From: an uncultured Clostridia bacterium
GTDB taxonomy: Bacteria; Bacillota; Clostridia; Christensenellales; Aristaeellaceae
Direction of reading: 5' to 3'
Assembly (NCBI GenBank): GCA_946042585.1
Contig: CAMGDO010000097.1
Span: forward strand, 1 to 5,046
DNA length: 5,046 bases
Shown here one piece after another: positions 1-5,000 of the stretch. Below the pieces are notes generated by a model. That model was not told the DNA's origin, made no database searches, and saw nothing but the letters and a program-made list of their open reading frames with translations. The stretch's first letter is position 1. The number at the start of each line of letters is the position of its first letter. Position numbers and translations under genes: made by a program.

Positions 1-45
1 GATTCCTCTACGTCTCGTGGGCTCGGAGATGTGTATAAGAGACAG
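1..45. other. Nextera adapter and index (artefact)
   Basis: Synthetic sequence, not genome. Positions 12..45 match the Nextera read-2 transposase adapter, ending in the 19-base Tn5 mosaic end (27..45, closing in AAGAGACAG). Positions 4..11 (TCCTCTAC) sit where the i7 index lies and, from memory, equal Nextera index N712. Positions 1..3 (GAT) fit the end of the P7 primer. Genomic sequence begins at 46. Confidence 0.98.
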
Positions 46-375
46 CAGCACCGCAATATCGTCATCCGCGACGCCGCATTCGCTTTCCAGATAGCGTACC
101 AGCCGTTCGCATATTTTATCCTGCCGCATCCAGAAGCGCGTAATATCCGACAGAATAATCGTCACCCGGTCGCCGGAGTGCACGCGCTCCCGCAAAGGAG
201 CGCCAACGCATTCCTCCTCAACGGCCCGCCGGAACGCATCATCCAGATTCTCTATCGCCGGCATCTCGCTGCCATACAGATACTTGACGGAAGCCGCCCC
301 GGTCAGATCCATCGTCACCGCGCCCTTGCCGTATCGCAGCGAAGGCCGCCTCTCATCCAAGCAGCATCCGGTCAT
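46..375 (-). CDS. LarA-family (DUF2088) nickel-dependent 2-hydroxyacid racemase/epimerase-like protein, N-terminal fragment
   Basis: The fragment has 110 residues, and the rest lies beyond the contig edge. It reads as the N-terminal domain of the LarA family: an early YGKG (15-18), a GAPLRE segment (58-63, where the family usually has P-hydrophobic-G-x-P-P-L), then GDRVTIILSDITR (68-80). The SDxTR motif is a family hallmark; in Lactobacillus LarA the Asp and Arg lie at the substrate/cofactor pocket. It ends in a 'GV-DDDIAVL' stretch just before the expected A-x-G-x-H active-site region, so catalytic His and Lys residues cannot be checked. Characterised members racemise or epimerise 2-hydroxyacids with a nickel-pincer (NPN) cofactor made by LarB, LarC and LarE, none of which is in the window. 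The start is ATG at 375..373, with AGGAGG at 390..385 and a 9-nt spacer inside the upstream ATPase gene; the two genes overlap by 23 nt, which suggests translational coupling. Family assignment is firm; the substrate is unknown. Position in a Trp T-box operon makes an indole-3-lactate-type substrate possible (inference). Confidence 0.85.
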
Positions 376-1147
376 TGTCCAGCTCCTCCTTCTTTTTCTC
401 GGAATACATCTTGAGCAGCCGTTCCATCGTCATCTGCTCGCGTTCTTCGCCTGAAAGATCGAGAATGATCTGCCCTGCATCCATCATGATCGTTCTGCTG
501 CCCGTTGTCAGGGCAGAGCGGATATTATGCGTGATCATCATGGTCGTAATGTTGTTTTCCCGGACAATCTGATTGGTAATCGCCATGATTTTTTCCGCTG
601 TCGCAGGGTCGAGCGCCGCCGTATGCTCATCCAGCAGCAGCAATCTGGGCGTCACCAGCGTACACATCAGCAGCGTCACCACCTGCCGCTGTCCGCCGGA
701 GAGCAGGCCAACCTTCGTTTTCATCCTGTCTTCCAGCCCCATCTCATAGCGCGCCAGGGCATCCCGGAACAGACGGAACTTCTTTTTGCTCAGCGCCATC
801 GAAAACGGCCCGCTGTGCGCGCGCGTGTACGCCAGCGCCATATTTTCCTCAATCGTCATGCCCGGCGCCGTGCCCTTCATCGGATCCTGAAACACCCGCC
901 CGATCTGCCGGGCGCGCGTATGCTCAGGCAGGAATGTGATGTCCTTTCCATCCAGCAGTATGTGCCCCGCATCGCACAGGAAGGTGCCGCAAATGGCGTT
1001 GAACAGGGTGGATTTTCCTGCGCCATTGGAGCCAATGACCGTGACAAATTCGCCATGCTGAAGATGCAGCGACACCTGCCGAAGCGCCGTATGCGCATTC
1101 ACCGTCCCCCGGGCAAAAGTCTTTTCCAGTCCCCTCAGTTCAAGCAT
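353..1147 (-). CDS. trpZ: ABC transporter ATP-binding protein (TrpZ-like)
   Basis: A complete 264-residue ATPase that would power the importer from the cytoplasmic side. All nucleotide-binding motifs are present: Walker A GSNGAGKST (39-47), Q-loop VFQDP (85-89), signature LSGGQ (149-153), Walker B LLLLDE (169-174, with the catalytic Glu at 174), D-loop AALD (177-180) and switch His 207 in MMITHN. The variant DEHTAALDP (His where most importers have Pro) is, from memory, common in the TrpZ-type group paired with PF04392 binding proteins. The start at 1147 overlaps the permease stop by 8 nt and has GGGAGG at 1162..1157 with a 9-nt spacer. The protein looks intact. It would dimerise on the permease encoded just upstream. 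The tryptophan assignment rests on the T-box leader, not on the ATPase itself; without the leader one would say only 'importer ATPase, branched-chain amino acid-like class'. Confidence 0.93.
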   Translation of the reverse strand: MLELRGLEKTFARGTVNAHTALRQVSLHLQHGEFVTVIGSNGAGKSTLFNAICGTFLCDAGHILLDGKDITFLPEHTRARQIGRVFQDPMKGTAPGMTIEENMALAYTRAHSGPFSMALSKKKFRLFRDALARYEMGLEDRMKTKVGLLSGGQRQVVTLLMCTLVTPRLLLLDEHTAALDPATAEKIMAITNQIVRENNITTMMITHNIRSALTTGSRTIMMDAGQIILDLSGEEREQMTMERLLKMYSEKKKEELDNDRMLLG

Positions 1148-2057
1148 GCTTTTTTGCCTCCCGCATCAGCTTTTTCTGCCAGCCATACTGCCTTACAGCG
1201 GGAATCGCCAGCGTGCACGCCACAATCACCGCGCACATCAGCTTCATCATGTTCGCGCTGTATTCACCAAACAGATTCCAATCCACCACCAGCGTTACAA
1301 TCAGCTTGTACACCACAGAGCCTGTCATGGCGGCAATCAGACCGCGAGTCGGCCCGGAGCGGCCAAAGATCGTTTCGCCGATGATGACCGCTGCAAGCCC
1401 GTATACCAGCGTTCCGGACGAAGCGTTGATATCGGCATAGCCGCTGTAATGCACAATCAGCGCGCCGGACAGCGCCACCAGCGCATTGGATATACACAAT
1501 CCCACCAGCTTGGTTCGATCCGCATTGATGGACGATGCGCGCACCATATCGGGATTATCGCCCGTTGCGCGAATGCACATGCCAAGATGGGTTTTGAAAA
1601 AGAGAATCATCAGCGCCAGCACCAGTAAGCCCATCACGGCGGCAGCTGCCGCGCCCATCAGCTTTTTCTCATAGGGCGTCAGCGTAAAGCATTTATACAG
1701 CATCCTGAACAGCGAGTTTGCCGACCCGATGCTCAGATTCGTCGTTCCCATCGCCATCAGGTTCACGGTGTAAAGCCCGTTCATGGTGATGATACCGGCC
1801 AGCACCGGATGGATTTTCAGCTTCGTCTGCAAAAGCCCCGTTGTCATGCCGGCCGCAGCGCCAGCCAGCACGGCAAACAGAAGTGAAAGCATGGGATGCC
1901 CCGCTGCAGCCGTAATCGCGGCAATCGCAGCGCCAAAGCCGAAGCTGCCTTCCGTTGTCAGATCCGGCAGATTCAGCACACGAAGCGACAGATAGATTCC
2001 CAGCGCAAGAATGCCATACAAAAAGCCTTCCTGCAGCGCAACAATATACAGCGCCAT
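1140..2057 (-). CDS. trpY: ABC transporter permease (TrpY-like, BPD_transp_2 / LivH-type)
   Basis: A complete 305-residue integral membrane protein, mostly long hydrophobic runs (about 8 likely spans, counted by eye). Family signatures are visible: LSLRVLNLPDLTTEGSF (23-39), the LAGIITMNGLYTVNLMAMG stretch (86-104), and the cytoplasmic loop RATGDNPDMVRASSI followed by DRTKLVGLCISNALVALSGAL, which acts as the coupling region to the ATPase in LivH-like permeases. These fit the permeases that partner PF04392 binding proteins in predicted tryptophan importers (TrpXYZ). The start ATG at 2057..2055 has a modest GGAAG at 2069..2065 with 7 nt spacing, 36 nt after the binding-protein stop. The stop overlaps the ATPase start by 8 nt. 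One permease gene implies a homodimeric channel (inference). Confidence 0.92.
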   Translation of the reverse strand: MALYIVALQEGFLYGILALGIYLSLRVLNLPDLTTEGSFGFGAAIAAITAAAGHPMLSLLFAVLAGAAAGMTTGLLQTKLKIHPVLAGIITMNGLYTVNLMAMGTTNLSIGSANSLFRMLYKCFTLTPYEKKLMGAAAAAVMGLLVLALMILFFKTHLGMCIRATGDNPDMVRASSINADRTKLVGLCISNALVALSGALIVHYSGYADINASSGTLVYGLAAVIIGETIFGRSGPTRGLIAAMTGSVVYKLIVTLVVDWNLFGEYSANMMKLMCAVIVACTLAIPAVRQYGWQKKLMREAKKHA

Positions 2058-2093
2058 ACTTACACTTCCGTTTCCATGCAGATGTTATTTGTG

Positions 2094-3074
2094 TTATTTG
2101 CCCAGATAGCTCACGGTATATACCGTCTCGCCAACCTGCAGCGTATCGCTTGTGATATCCAGGCCCAGCGCATCGCGCATGGCGGTGTTGATGCTCACAT
2201 AGTCCGCCGACACCACCACCGACGGAATATCAGCAAGCGCCGTACCGTTCAGATAGGTGAGCGCCATTTCAGCCGTCTTTTCACCAATGCCGACGTCGTC
2301 AATGGCAATGGTTGCCAGGCATCCGGACATAACGGTCGTAGCGGACGAGCAATAGGTGGGAATTTTGTATTCATCGCAAAGCTCAGCCAGCGCGGTGACG
2401 CCTGCCTGCACATTGGAATCATTGGGCACAAAGATCGCATCGCATCCGTCGCTGATCAGCGCTTCGGTCACCATGGCCACCTCTGCGGAATGATTGACCG
2501 TCTTGGCCACATAGCGCACGCCCTTTCCATCCAGATACTCCATGCATGCCTTGACTGTGTTCACCGCGTTGGTTTCGCTGGTGGAATAAATCAGGCCATA
2601 GCACTCAATACCGGGCGTGAGCACATCCGCCAGCGCAAAGATATCGCCCACAGGAATCGCGTTGCTTGTGCCGGTTGCGTTTTTATCCGGCGTCTCCATG
2701 GCCGAAAGCAGCCCCGCCGCCACAGGCGCGGACACCGAGCAGAAGAAGCAGGGCGTGTCGCTCTCCATATTGACAAACTGCTGCGATGCAGGCGTAGCGA
2801 TACAGAATACCAGATCATATCCATCCATCGAATTGCAGATGGTCGCCAGCGCCGTCGCGTCGCCCTGCGCGCATTGATACACAATATCCGTGTTCTCGCT
2901 CGTATAGCCATTCTCTTCCAGCTTGTTCAGAATTCCCTGCTTCATATCCAGAAAAGCGCCGTTTTCTTTCTGAATGACAATACCGATCTGAAGCCTGTCC
3001 GCCGCAAATGCGCCGCCAATGGTCGCCGTCAAAATCATCATTACTGCCAGAATCAGCCCTGCAATACGTTTCAT
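2094..3074 (-). CDS. trpX: ABC transporter substrate-binding protein (PF04392/DUF534, TrpX-like)
   Basis: A 326-residue secreted binding protein and the first gene of the T-box operon. An N-terminal signal peptide is evident: MKR, a hydrophobic core over residues 4-20 and a likely cleavage after AFA (22-24). There is no lipobox cysteine, unlike most Gram-positive binding proteins. The mature part shows the PF04392 pattern: the FCIATPASQQF segment, then the CFFCSVSAPVAAGLL and ATGTSNAIPV stretches, the IFVPNDSNVQAGVTAL strand-helix unit, and a late IAIDDVGIGEKTAEMAL region. It contains 11 cysteines after the signal, high for an exported protein and suggestive of an anaerobe. The start at 3074 is chosen over an in-frame ATG at 3182 because AGGAGG (3088..3083) lies 8 nt upstream, and the longer version would run back through the T-box terminator. 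The ligand is inferred to be tryptophan or a related indolic compound from the UGG specifier; the protein sequence alone does not show it. Confidence 0.92.
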   Translation of the reverse strand: MKRIAGLILAVMMILTATIGGAFAADRLQIGIVIQKENGAFLDMKQGILNKLEENGYTSENTDIVYQCAQGDATALATICNSMDGYDLVFCIATPASQQFVNMESDTPCFFCSVSAPVAAGLLSAMETPDKNATGTSNAIPVGDIFALADVLTPGIECYGLIYSTSETNAVNTVKACMEYLDGKGVRYVAKTVNHSAEVAMVTEALISDGCDAIFVPNDSNVQAGVTALAELCDEYKIPTYCSSATTVMSGCLATIAIDDVGIGEKTAEMALTYLNGTALADIPSVVVSADYVSINTAMRDALGLDITSDTLQVGETVYTVSYLGK

Positions 3075-3082
3075 GTGAGTGT

Positions 3083-3088
3083 CCTCCT
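3083..3088 (-). promoter_or_regulatory. Ribosome binding site of trpX-like gene
   Basis: AGGAGG, 8 nt before ATG 3074..3072. It decides the start of the binding-protein gene and lies downstream of the T-box terminator, as expected for transcriptional rather than translational T-box control. Confidence 0.9.
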
Positions 3089-3153
3089 GTCTTATCTTTT
3101 CAACTAATATCCGGCGCCGTCCGCGGAAACGACCCGGTTTATCACGGGGAATG

Positions 3154-3189
3154 AAAAACTGCCCTCTGTGCCGAAAACACAAAGGGCAG
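3154..3189 (-). terminator. T-box intrinsic terminator
   Basis: A 12-bp stem formed by CTGCCCTTTGTG (3189..3178) and CACAGAGGGCAG (3170..3159), with one G-U pair, a 7-nt loop (TTTTCGG) and five T residues (3158..3154). It follows the T-box core immediately. Its 5' strand lies where the competing antiterminator would need its 3' partner. It should form when charged tRNA occupies or leaves the leader, stopping transcription 80 nt before the first gene. Confidence 0.93.
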
Positions 3190-3427
3190 GTACTCGACCT
3201 ACGGTGCCACCTTCATTTTGACTGCCATGACGCAGTCCTCACAGAGCGCCAACACGCTCCTCCCCTTTAACGCAGGGATACGTTCCGGCTACTTGGCATT
3301 GCACCGTTCACCTTTCCCTCAGCGACCCATTTGACCTCCCGGCTTTCTGCGGAATTTCCACCATCGTCCGCTCTCTGTAAGCGCCCATGAAGGTTTTACT
3401 TTCGCCTCTACGGTTTCATGTTCAATT
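3154..3427 (-). promoter_or_regulatory. T-box riboswitch leader, tRNA-Trp specific
   Basis: The roughly 274-nt untranslated leader holds every T-box landmark. Stem I has a lower helix GCGA (3405..3402) with TCGC (3325..3322), the conserved AGTA turn (3400..3397), a second helix ACCTT with GAGGT, and the AGAGAG bulge (3376..3371). The specifier-loop 3' side is CAAATGG, placing the triplet TGG (Trp) at 3329..3327, followed by a purine. Next come the AAGTAG/CCGGAACG...CGTTAAAGGG stem II-type pseudoknot region (about 3295..3263) and a GACTGC/GCAGTC hairpin (about 3236..3219). The T-box core AAGGTGGCACCG (3213..3202) has the bulge UGGC (3209..3206), which would pair with a GCCA tRNA end. tRNA-Trp has G73, so specifier and discriminator agree. 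Uncharged tRNA-Trp should stabilise the antiterminator and switch the operon on. The start point near 3427 is inferred from the promoter. Confidence 0.93.
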
Positions 3428-3433
3428 AAGCGC

Positions 3434-3462
3434 ATTATACCGTCTGTCTGTAGATTTGTCAA
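3434..3462 (-). promoter_or_regulatory. Sigma-A-type promoter of the T-box operon
   Basis: TTGACA (3462..3457), exactly 17 nt, TATAAT (3439..3434): perfect consensus hexamers and spacing. It lies 40 nt after the acetyltransferase stop, and predicted transcription starts near 3427, just ahead of stem I. A 10-bp palindrome AACCGCGGTT (3470..3461) overlaps the first two bases of the -35. A promoter this strong fits control exerted mainly by the T-box. Confidence 0.92.
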
Positions 3463-3501
3463 CCGCGGTTTTCGTTTTTTTATTGTTCTTTGCCGCAGCG
3501 T

Positions 3502-4026
3502 TTACAACAGGCACCTGCCCATTTCAATTCGCACCTCCTGCCGCTTTGGATCCTCATTGGAATATGCATACAGATCAAAGCCGATCACTGCAAAACCCAT
3601 TCTGCGATAGAAGGCAATGGCGCGCTCATTGCAGCTCTGTGTCTCCAGCACCGCCATCCTCGCCCCGCTGCGGCGCGCCGTCTGAAGCATCCGTTCCATC
3701 AGCATCCTGCCCGCGCCGCAGCGACGGCTGCTTTCCTCCAGCACGCAGATATTGCTGATCCGGAAGCGATTGTTCCATTTTTCCAGAAAGCCCTCCGCAA
3801 AGCCAATCAGATGGTTTTCCTCAAAGGCCCCGTACAGAACAGGCTCCTCCAGCCAGTCAGACAGAATCGTATCGTGCAGTTCAAATGTCCTTGTCTGCGG
3901 AAAGGCCCGATAAACAAAATCAAACCCGTTCTCGCGCTCCTTTATTTCATAAAACCCGTTTGACGCATAGGTCGTGCGGTATTCCCTGCCCCGGTATTCC
4001 TTTTCATCCAGCTGCCATACATCCAT
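3502..4026 (-). CDS. GNAT-family N-acetyltransferase, SatA/streptothricin acetyltransferase-like
   Basis: A 174-residue single-domain acetyltransferase. The acetyl-CoA binding region is clear: strand ISNICVL (90-96), then the pyrophosphate loop RRCGAG (101-106, the R-x-x-G-x-G pattern), helix 107-119, strand MAVLETQ (124-130), N133, and AFYRRMGF (138-145) followed by IGFDLYAYSN (148-157). The LETQ...N...FY...GF.IG.D...YSN series resembles SatA/SAT-type streptothricin acetyltransferases from memory, but the N-terminal half is more divergent, so the acceptor could be another amine. The start is ATG 4026 rather than 4068: AAGGGGGG (4042..4035) sits 8 nt before it, while 4068 has no ribosome binding site and lies inside the likely promoter. 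It has its own promoter and no visible terminator before the T-box promoter. Class is firm; substrate and any resistance role are unproven. Confidence 0.88.
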   Translation of the reverse strand: MDVWQLDEKEYRGREYRTTYASNGFYEIKERENGFDFVYRAFPQTRTFELHDTILSDWLEEPVLYGAFEENHLIGFAEGFLEKWNNRFRISNICVLEESSRRCGAGRMLMERMLQTARRSGARMAVLETQSCNERAIAFYRRMGFAVIGFDLYAYSNEDPKRQEVRIEMGRCLL

Positions 4027-4058
4027 GCATACGTCCCCCCTTATGAACCGTGCATATT

Positions 4059-4087
4059 GTTGTAGCATTGCCAGCGTTGTTTATCAA
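4059..4087 (-). promoter_or_regulatory. Putative promoter of the acetyltransferase gene
   Basis: TTGATA (4087..4082, 5/6 to consensus), 17 nt, TACAAC (4064..4059, 4/6). The predicted start is near 4052, giving a leader of about 26 nt that contains the ribosome binding site. The -35 sits inside the loop of an inverted repeat (4070..4099). The weak -10 makes an activator- or repressor-controlled promoter plausible (inference). Confidence 0.6.
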
Positions 4088-4099
4088 CCCTACGCTGGC
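4070..4099. repeat. 8-bp inverted repeat around the acetyltransferase -35 (candidate operator)
   Basis: Perfect arms GCCAGCGT (4070..4077) and ACGCTGGC (4092..4099) are separated by 14 nt and their centres are 22 bp apart, about two helical turns. One arm lies just upstream of the -35 and the other in the promoter spacer, a layout typical of a dimeric regulator site. It has no T-tract after either arm, so it is not an intrinsic terminator. No regulator gene is in the window. Confidence 0.55.
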
Positions 4100-4117
4100 G
4101 GCGTATCTGCCATACAG

Positions 4118-4154
4118 AAAAAAGCCCTGAAATCATCACGATTTCAGGGCTTTT
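4118..4154 (-). terminator. Bidirectional intrinsic terminator after tRNA-Pro
   Basis: Perfect inverted repeat GCCCTGAAATC (4124..4134) / GATTTCAGGGC (4140..4150) with a 5-nt loop, flanked by six A residues (4118..4123) and four T residues (4151..4154). On the minus strand, a GC-rich stem followed by six T residues ends the tRNA transcript 7 nt or less past the encoded CCA. It separates the tRNA unit from the acetyltransferase promoter. The other strand also gives hairpin plus TTTT. Confidence 0.95.
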
Positions 4155-4156
4155 AT

Positions 4157-4233
4157 TGGTCTGGGTGGAGAGATTTGAACTCTCGGCCTCTTGAACCCCA
4201 TTCAAGCACGCTACCAAGCTGCGCTACACCCAG
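4157..4233 (-). tRNA. tRNA-Pro(GGG)
   Basis: A 77-nt complete cloverleaf with encoded CCA (4159..4157). The acceptor stem is CTGGGTG/CACCCAG (C1-G72, discriminator A73, as usual for bacterial tRNA-Pro). The D arm is GCGC/GCGT with loop AGCTTGGTA. The anticodon stem is CTTGA/TCAAG with loop ATGGGGT, so the anticodon is GGG at 4199..4197 with G37. The T arm is GAGAG/CTCTC with loop TTCAAAT. The A32-U38 pair matches the known feature of bacterial tRNA-Pro(GGG). It reads CCC (and CCU) codons. It is transcribed alone, between its own promoter and terminator. Confidence 0.97.
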
Positions 4234-4267
4234 ACACAACCCCGCCCTTTTCTCAGGCGCAGGATGT

Positions 4268-4296
4268 ATTATATCAGAGTATCGGCCATCTGTCAA
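4268..4296 (-). promoter_or_regulatory. Promoter of tRNA-Pro
   Basis: TTGACA (4296..4291), 17 nt, TATAAT (4273..4268): a perfect sigma-A-type consensus. The predicted start is near 4261, about 28 nt before the mature tRNA 5' end, leaving a short 5' leader for RNase P removal. Confidence 0.92.
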
Positions 4297-4376
4297 GCAC
4301 ATATGGCAATTTATTTCAAATTTTTCTTCTGTGTCTTATGTGTAATGTCGCCCGCTCTCTGCCATGTGTTTTTTCT

Positions 4377-4405
4377 TTGCAATTTCTCACAGAATCGTAT
4401 ATAAT
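4377..4405 (+). promoter_or_regulatory. Putative promoter of the membrane protein gene
   Basis: TTGCAA (4377..4382, 4/6), 17 nt, TATAAT (4400..4405, perfect). The predicted start is near 4412, about 25 nt before the ATG. It is divergent from the tRNA-Pro promoter, with about 80 bp between the two -35 elements. I see no other gene or structured RNA in the intergenic stretch 4234..4436. Confidence 0.75.
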
Positions 4406-4426
4406 GATAGCAAATTTCAGAGCGTC

Positions 4427-4432
4427 AGGAGG
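4427..4432 (+). promoter_or_regulatory. Ribosome binding site of the membrane protein gene
   Basis: AGGAGG with only 4 nt (TTCC) before ATG 4437. The spacing is short, but the motif is full-strength. The in-frame upstream ATG at 4404 falls within the -10 element and is excluded, so 4437 is the start. Confidence 0.8.
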
Positions 4433-4436
4433 TTCC

Positions 4437-5000
4437 ATGAGTTCTGCAACTGCCCGGTTCTCCGTCGGCCGTATTGCCTTTAAGGCCTGTACGCGCAGGT
4501 TTCCCAGTGTTCTGCGCATTTTTCTTTTGCAGCTGGGCGTGCGTCTGCTGGCGCTTCTGCCGCTGATCGTCTGTTTTATTTTTGATGTTCAGCTCCACAT
4601 TGGAAGCCTTCCTGCCTGTGTGCCGCCCTGCATCCTGACAGCGCTCCTGTATCTGCTGCTGGTCTTTCCAATGCGCTCCCATGCGGCATATTCCATGGTG
4701 CGTCTGGTGCGCAAAGACGATAACCGTCCCCTGCATCTGTCCCCCTATCCCAGGCTTGTTCTGGCTGGAATTGTCCGCATTTTCTCCGGGCTGATATGGG
4801 GCATTCCCTTCTTTTTGCTGCTCTTTCGCACCTATCAATATGTATTCGTTCTTCCGGTCAAGCAGTTCAATCAGGATTTCACCGCCATCGGCGCTTTTTT
4901 TGCCGCCAGTGCGGATACCCCGCGTCAGCTGCTGATCGGCTCGTATCTATTCATTTCTGCGCTGATGGCGGCGTTTCTCCTGTTCCTATACGGCTGGTGG
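4437..5000 (+). CDS. Multi-spanning membrane protein of unknown family, N-terminal part
   Basis: 188 residues are visible; the reading frame is open at the insert edge, and any residues after 5000 come from adapter. I do not recognise the family. The N-terminus is a basic, probably cytoplasmic stretch (R7, R12, K16, R20, R21, R27). Likely membrane spans by eye are about 28-49, 60-79, 107-130 and 165-188. Between spans two and three is a basic loop (R80, R89, R92, K93, R97), which fits the positive-inside rule; the 131-164 loop (QYVFVLPVKQFNQDFTAIG) would then lie on one face with few charges. No enzymatic motif, ATP-binding site or signal-peptidase site is visible. The gene has its own promoter and a strong but closely spaced ribosome binding site. 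It could be a small integral membrane protein of the DUF type common in Clostridia. Coding status is well supported; function is not. Confidence 0.82.

Noticed and set aside
27..45. Tn5 mosaic end, and its partner at 5001..5019, as a natural transposon
   Set aside because: Both are continuous with Nextera adapter and index sequence, so they come from library preparation, not a mobile element.
46..375. Naming the LarA-like fragment lactate racemase (larA)
   Set aside because: The catalytic part is off the contig, the family has several substrates, and the operon context points to tryptophan rather than lactate.
527..1384. 285-residue open frame on the plus strand
   Set aside because: It is antisense to the ATPase gene, which has every expected motif; composition and lack of a start signal mark it as a shadow.
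1896..3107. 403-residue open frame on the plus strand
   Set aside because: It lies wholly opposite the permease start and the binding-protein gene, is rich in Arg, His and Gln as expected of an antisense shadow, and has no ribosome binding site or recognisable domain.
3075..3182. 36-residue N-terminal extension of the binding protein
   Set aside because: It would be translated through the T-box terminator and ahead of the signal peptide. The AGGAGG site fixes the start at 3074.
3502..4026. Calling the acetyltransferase a streptothricin resistance gene
   Set aside because: The resemblance is to the C-terminal half pattern of the SatA group only; GNAT substrates cannot be read from such motifs, and there is no resistance-island context.
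4027..4068. 14-residue N-terminal extension of the acetyltransferase
   Set aside because: ATG 4068 has no ribosome binding site and lies in the spacer of the likely promoter; ATG 4026 has a strong site.
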